In this document: positions 4,677 through 5,968 of the stretch, in pieces
Layout of the letters: each line of letters opens with the position of its first letter
Position numbering within the stretch: the first letter of the stretch is position 1
NCBI GenBank assembly: GCA_900548735.1
Contig: URMC01000091.1
Coordinates: 1-5,968, forward strand
Direction of reading: 5' to 3'
Origin: an uncultured Eubacteriales bacterium
Lineage (GTDB): Bacteria; Bacillota; Clostridia; Oscillospirales; CAG-272
Length of the DNA: 5,968 nucleotides
Position numbers and translations under genes: made by a program
Notes under the pieces: model-generated
Database searches by the model: none
What the model was told of the DNA's origin: nothing
What the model saw: the letters and a program-made list of their open reading frames with translations, nothing else

Positions 4677-5770
4677 ATGGCGCGGGAAATATCCTCCGAA
4701 AGCGTTAAAACATTGGAAAACTCCAGCCCGCTGCCCCAGTTCATTTCCTCCGGGACGGTTTTGTTTTTCTCCAAGTGATTCTGCGAGACGGGCAGATATT
4801 TGCGCAATCTTTGCAATCTTGCAATGGCGACATACGGATTTTCGACGCATAGCACGCCGCCGACGCAGCCGCCGGAGCAGGCGTTGAGCTCGATGAAATC
4901 CAGTTCGCGGATCCGTTCGTCTTCCAGTTCCTCCAATACGCGGATCACATTGTCGATGCCGTCCGCCGCCAGGTATTTTTCATTCAGCAGCGCGGCGGAT
5001 TCGCCGCCGGAGGTCGCCCAGCTGACACCGATAATGCCGGAATTTGAGAGCGATTCGAGATCTTTTGGCGTGAGCTTATCCATGCGGCTTGAAAGCTGCG
5101 GGAAAATTTCGCTGATGGCGATGGCGCCGTCTACCTCCGACTTTTCGATGCCGATGGGCATGCGAATATCCGTAACCTTTGCGGGACACGGCGTGATGAA
5201 AAAGCAGCCGATCTGCTCTTTCGGCAGGCCCGTTTTCTGCATGGCCTGCTGCTTTGCAATCCTTGCCGCAGTCTCCATGGGTGACAAAAGCGGCAGAACG
5301 TGGTCGCAGAGATCCGGGAAGCGGACGCGGATTAAACGCACGACAGCCGGGCAAGCCGAGCTGATGACGGGGCGCTGCAAGGTGCCGGCATCCATCAGAC
5401 GGCGGGTAGCCTCGCTGACAAGCTCTGCCGCGCCGGAGACCTCCATGACGTCATCGAATCCAAGCTTTTTAAGGCCGGATAAAACATAATCCTGATCGTC
5501 CAAATTATTAAACTGCCCATAAAGAGACGGTGCGGGCAGCGCGATTTTATATGTAAACTTTTCCAGCATGGAAAGGTGGTCATGCTTTGCACGCTTTGCG
5601 TGGTGCGGGCAGATGCGGATGCACTCTCCGCAATCGATACAGCGCTCGCTCATGATGACCGCTTTGCCGCTGCGCACGCGAATGGCTTCCGTTGGGCAGC
5701 GCTTGATGCAGTTTGTGCAGCCTACGCACTTGCTTTCATCGAGCGTGACCGAGTGGAAAAAAATACCCAA
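4646..5770 (-). pseudogene. Putative sensory (group C, HydS-like) [FeFe]-hydrogenase homologue, C-terminus lost
   Basis: An iron-sulfur protein of which about 370 native residues remain. Residues 7-54 form a 2[4Fe-4S] ferredoxin domain (Cys15, 18, 21, 25 and Cys44, 47, 50, 54). Residues 73-330 resemble the [FeFe]-hydrogenase H-cluster domain: SSACPAVVRLI (Cys140), TPCPAKVTD (Cys195, Lys198) and NACSGGCVGG (Cys298, Cys302) keep the four [4Fe-4S] ligands. Ala139 replaces the proton-relay cysteine of catalytic enzymes (TSCCP motif), as in sensory-type HydS. Family members usually continue past the AMEMM helix with a further CxxC [4Fe-4S] domain and often a PAS domain. Here the frame ends at 4646, and its last few codons are antisense to the MFS gene, so the C-terminus is missing. 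The start is a TTG at 5770, ten bases after GGAGGAG (5787-5781); an in-frame stop just upstream leaves no ATG option. It lies 34 bases downstream of an RsbW-like gene, fitting a redox or H2 signalling cluster. Confidence 0.82.
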
Positions 5771-5780
5771 TCTAACGCGC

Positions 5781-5787
5781 CTCCTCC
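5781..5787 (-). promoter_or_regulatory. Ribosome binding site that fixes the TTG start of the hydrogenase-like gene
   Basis: GGAGGAG, read 5787 to 5781 on the minus strand, sits 10 bases before TTG at 5770-5768. In that frame a TAA lies immediately upstream of the site, so translation must begin at TTG or later inside the conserved ferredoxin domain. Confidence 0.7.
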
Positions 5788-5804
5788 ATTATCCTATGCA
5801 GAGC

Positions 5805-5968
5805 CTACGATTTTTCGCTCTGCGCGTAAACAACCATTTTGAGCGTGGTGCCCTGCCCCACGACCGAATCAATCGTCATTTCATCGGAATACTTCTTCAT
5901 GTTCGGCAGGCCCATGCCGGCGCCAAAACCAAGCGACCGCACGTTATCCGGTGCGGTGGACCAGCCCT
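5805..5968 (-). CDS. RsbW-like ATP-binding protein (anti-sigma factor kinase family), C-terminal part
   Basis: The last 53 codons of a gene that enters from the right edge and stops at TAG (5807-5805). The sequence GWSTAPDNVRSLGFGAGMGL followed by PNMKKYSDEMTIDS, then VGQGTTLKMVVY, is the C-terminal half of a GHKL-type ATPase domain. It includes the glycine-rich ATP lid (GFGAGMGLPNMKK) and the final strand pair with GQGT. This matches the small RsbW/SpoIIAB-like serine-protein kinase family (HATPase_c_2), which usually phosphorylates anti-anti-sigma partners. Members with this GFGAGMGLPN lid are known next to sensory [FeFe]-hydrogenase genes, for example beside HydS in Thermotoga maritima. 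The N-terminal part with the Asn-box lies outside the window. It is probably co-transcribed with the downstream hydrogenase-like gene across a 34-base gap. Confidence 0.82.
   Translation of the reverse strand, partial: GWSTAPDNVRSLGFGAGMGLPNMKKYSDEMTIDSVVGQGTTLKMVVYAQSEKS

Noticed and set aside
4464..4778. A 104-residue small membrane protein
   Set aside because: The first 71 residues are a normal MFS start. The remainder is antisense of the hydrogenase-like gene, so this is a junction product rather than a short native protein.
4800..5489. A 229-codon plus-strand frame
   Set aside because: It is antisense to the hydrogenase-like gene, whose cysteine motifs are in order on the minus strand. 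It has no ribosome site or recognisable domain.

Overview
This 6-kb window looks like Firmicutes DNA, most likely from a GC-rich anaerobic member of Clostridia (Oscillospiraceae-like). The evidence is a clostridial-type L-lactate dehydrogenase tail, a DUF975 membrane protein, a sensory-type [FeFe]-hydrogenase homologue beside an RsbW-like ATPase gene, strong AGGAGG-type ribosome binding sites and consensus SigA promoters. No rRNA, tRNA, CRISPR array or transposase gene was seen.

The window reads as three blocks. Block A (1 to about 330) holds the 5' part of a lipoprotein gene on the minus strand. It runs off the left edge and has a probable 1-base frameshift in a 4-base homopolymer. Block B (about 331 to 4676) starts with the last third of a lactate dehydrogenase gene (plus strand) and its terminator. 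It continues with a minus-strand pair, gatY-gatD (class II tagatose/fructose-bisphosphate aldolase and galactitol-1-phosphate 5-dehydrogenase, 4-base overlap). Then come a cyclophilin peptidyl-prolyl isomerase (plus), a DUF975 membrane protein (plus), and the first ~71 codons of an MFS transporter (plus). Block C (about 4676 to 5968) lies on the minus strand. It holds the C-terminus of an RsbW-like ATP-binding protein followed by a hydrogenase-like iron-sulfur protein (HydS type) that loses its own C-terminus at the B/C boundary.

Both boundaries cut through recognisable genes: ldh lacks its 5' two thirds at about 331, and the MFS gene and hydS both lack their 3' parts at about 4676. No mobile element explains this. 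An assembly or library chimera is the simplest reading. A real rearrangement cannot be excluded from the sequence alone, so gene neighbourhoods should not be read across these two points.

Within block B the regulatory layout is clear. There are three intrinsic terminators (677-717, 3642-3683, 4376-4403), two strong extended -10 promoters (before the DUF975 and MFS genes), and a divergent gatY/cyclophilin intergenic region in which two candidate promoters face each other and overlap. GatY and GatD act in galactitol/tagatose catabolism: GatD makes tagatose-6-phosphate and GatY cleaves tagatose-1,6-bisphosphate. The kinase, the PTS transporter and a GatZ partner are absent here. In block C the ATPase and the hydrogenase-like protein fit the known neighbourhood of putative H2- or redox-sensing group C [FeFe] hydrogenases. 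No wholly new system could be demonstrated.
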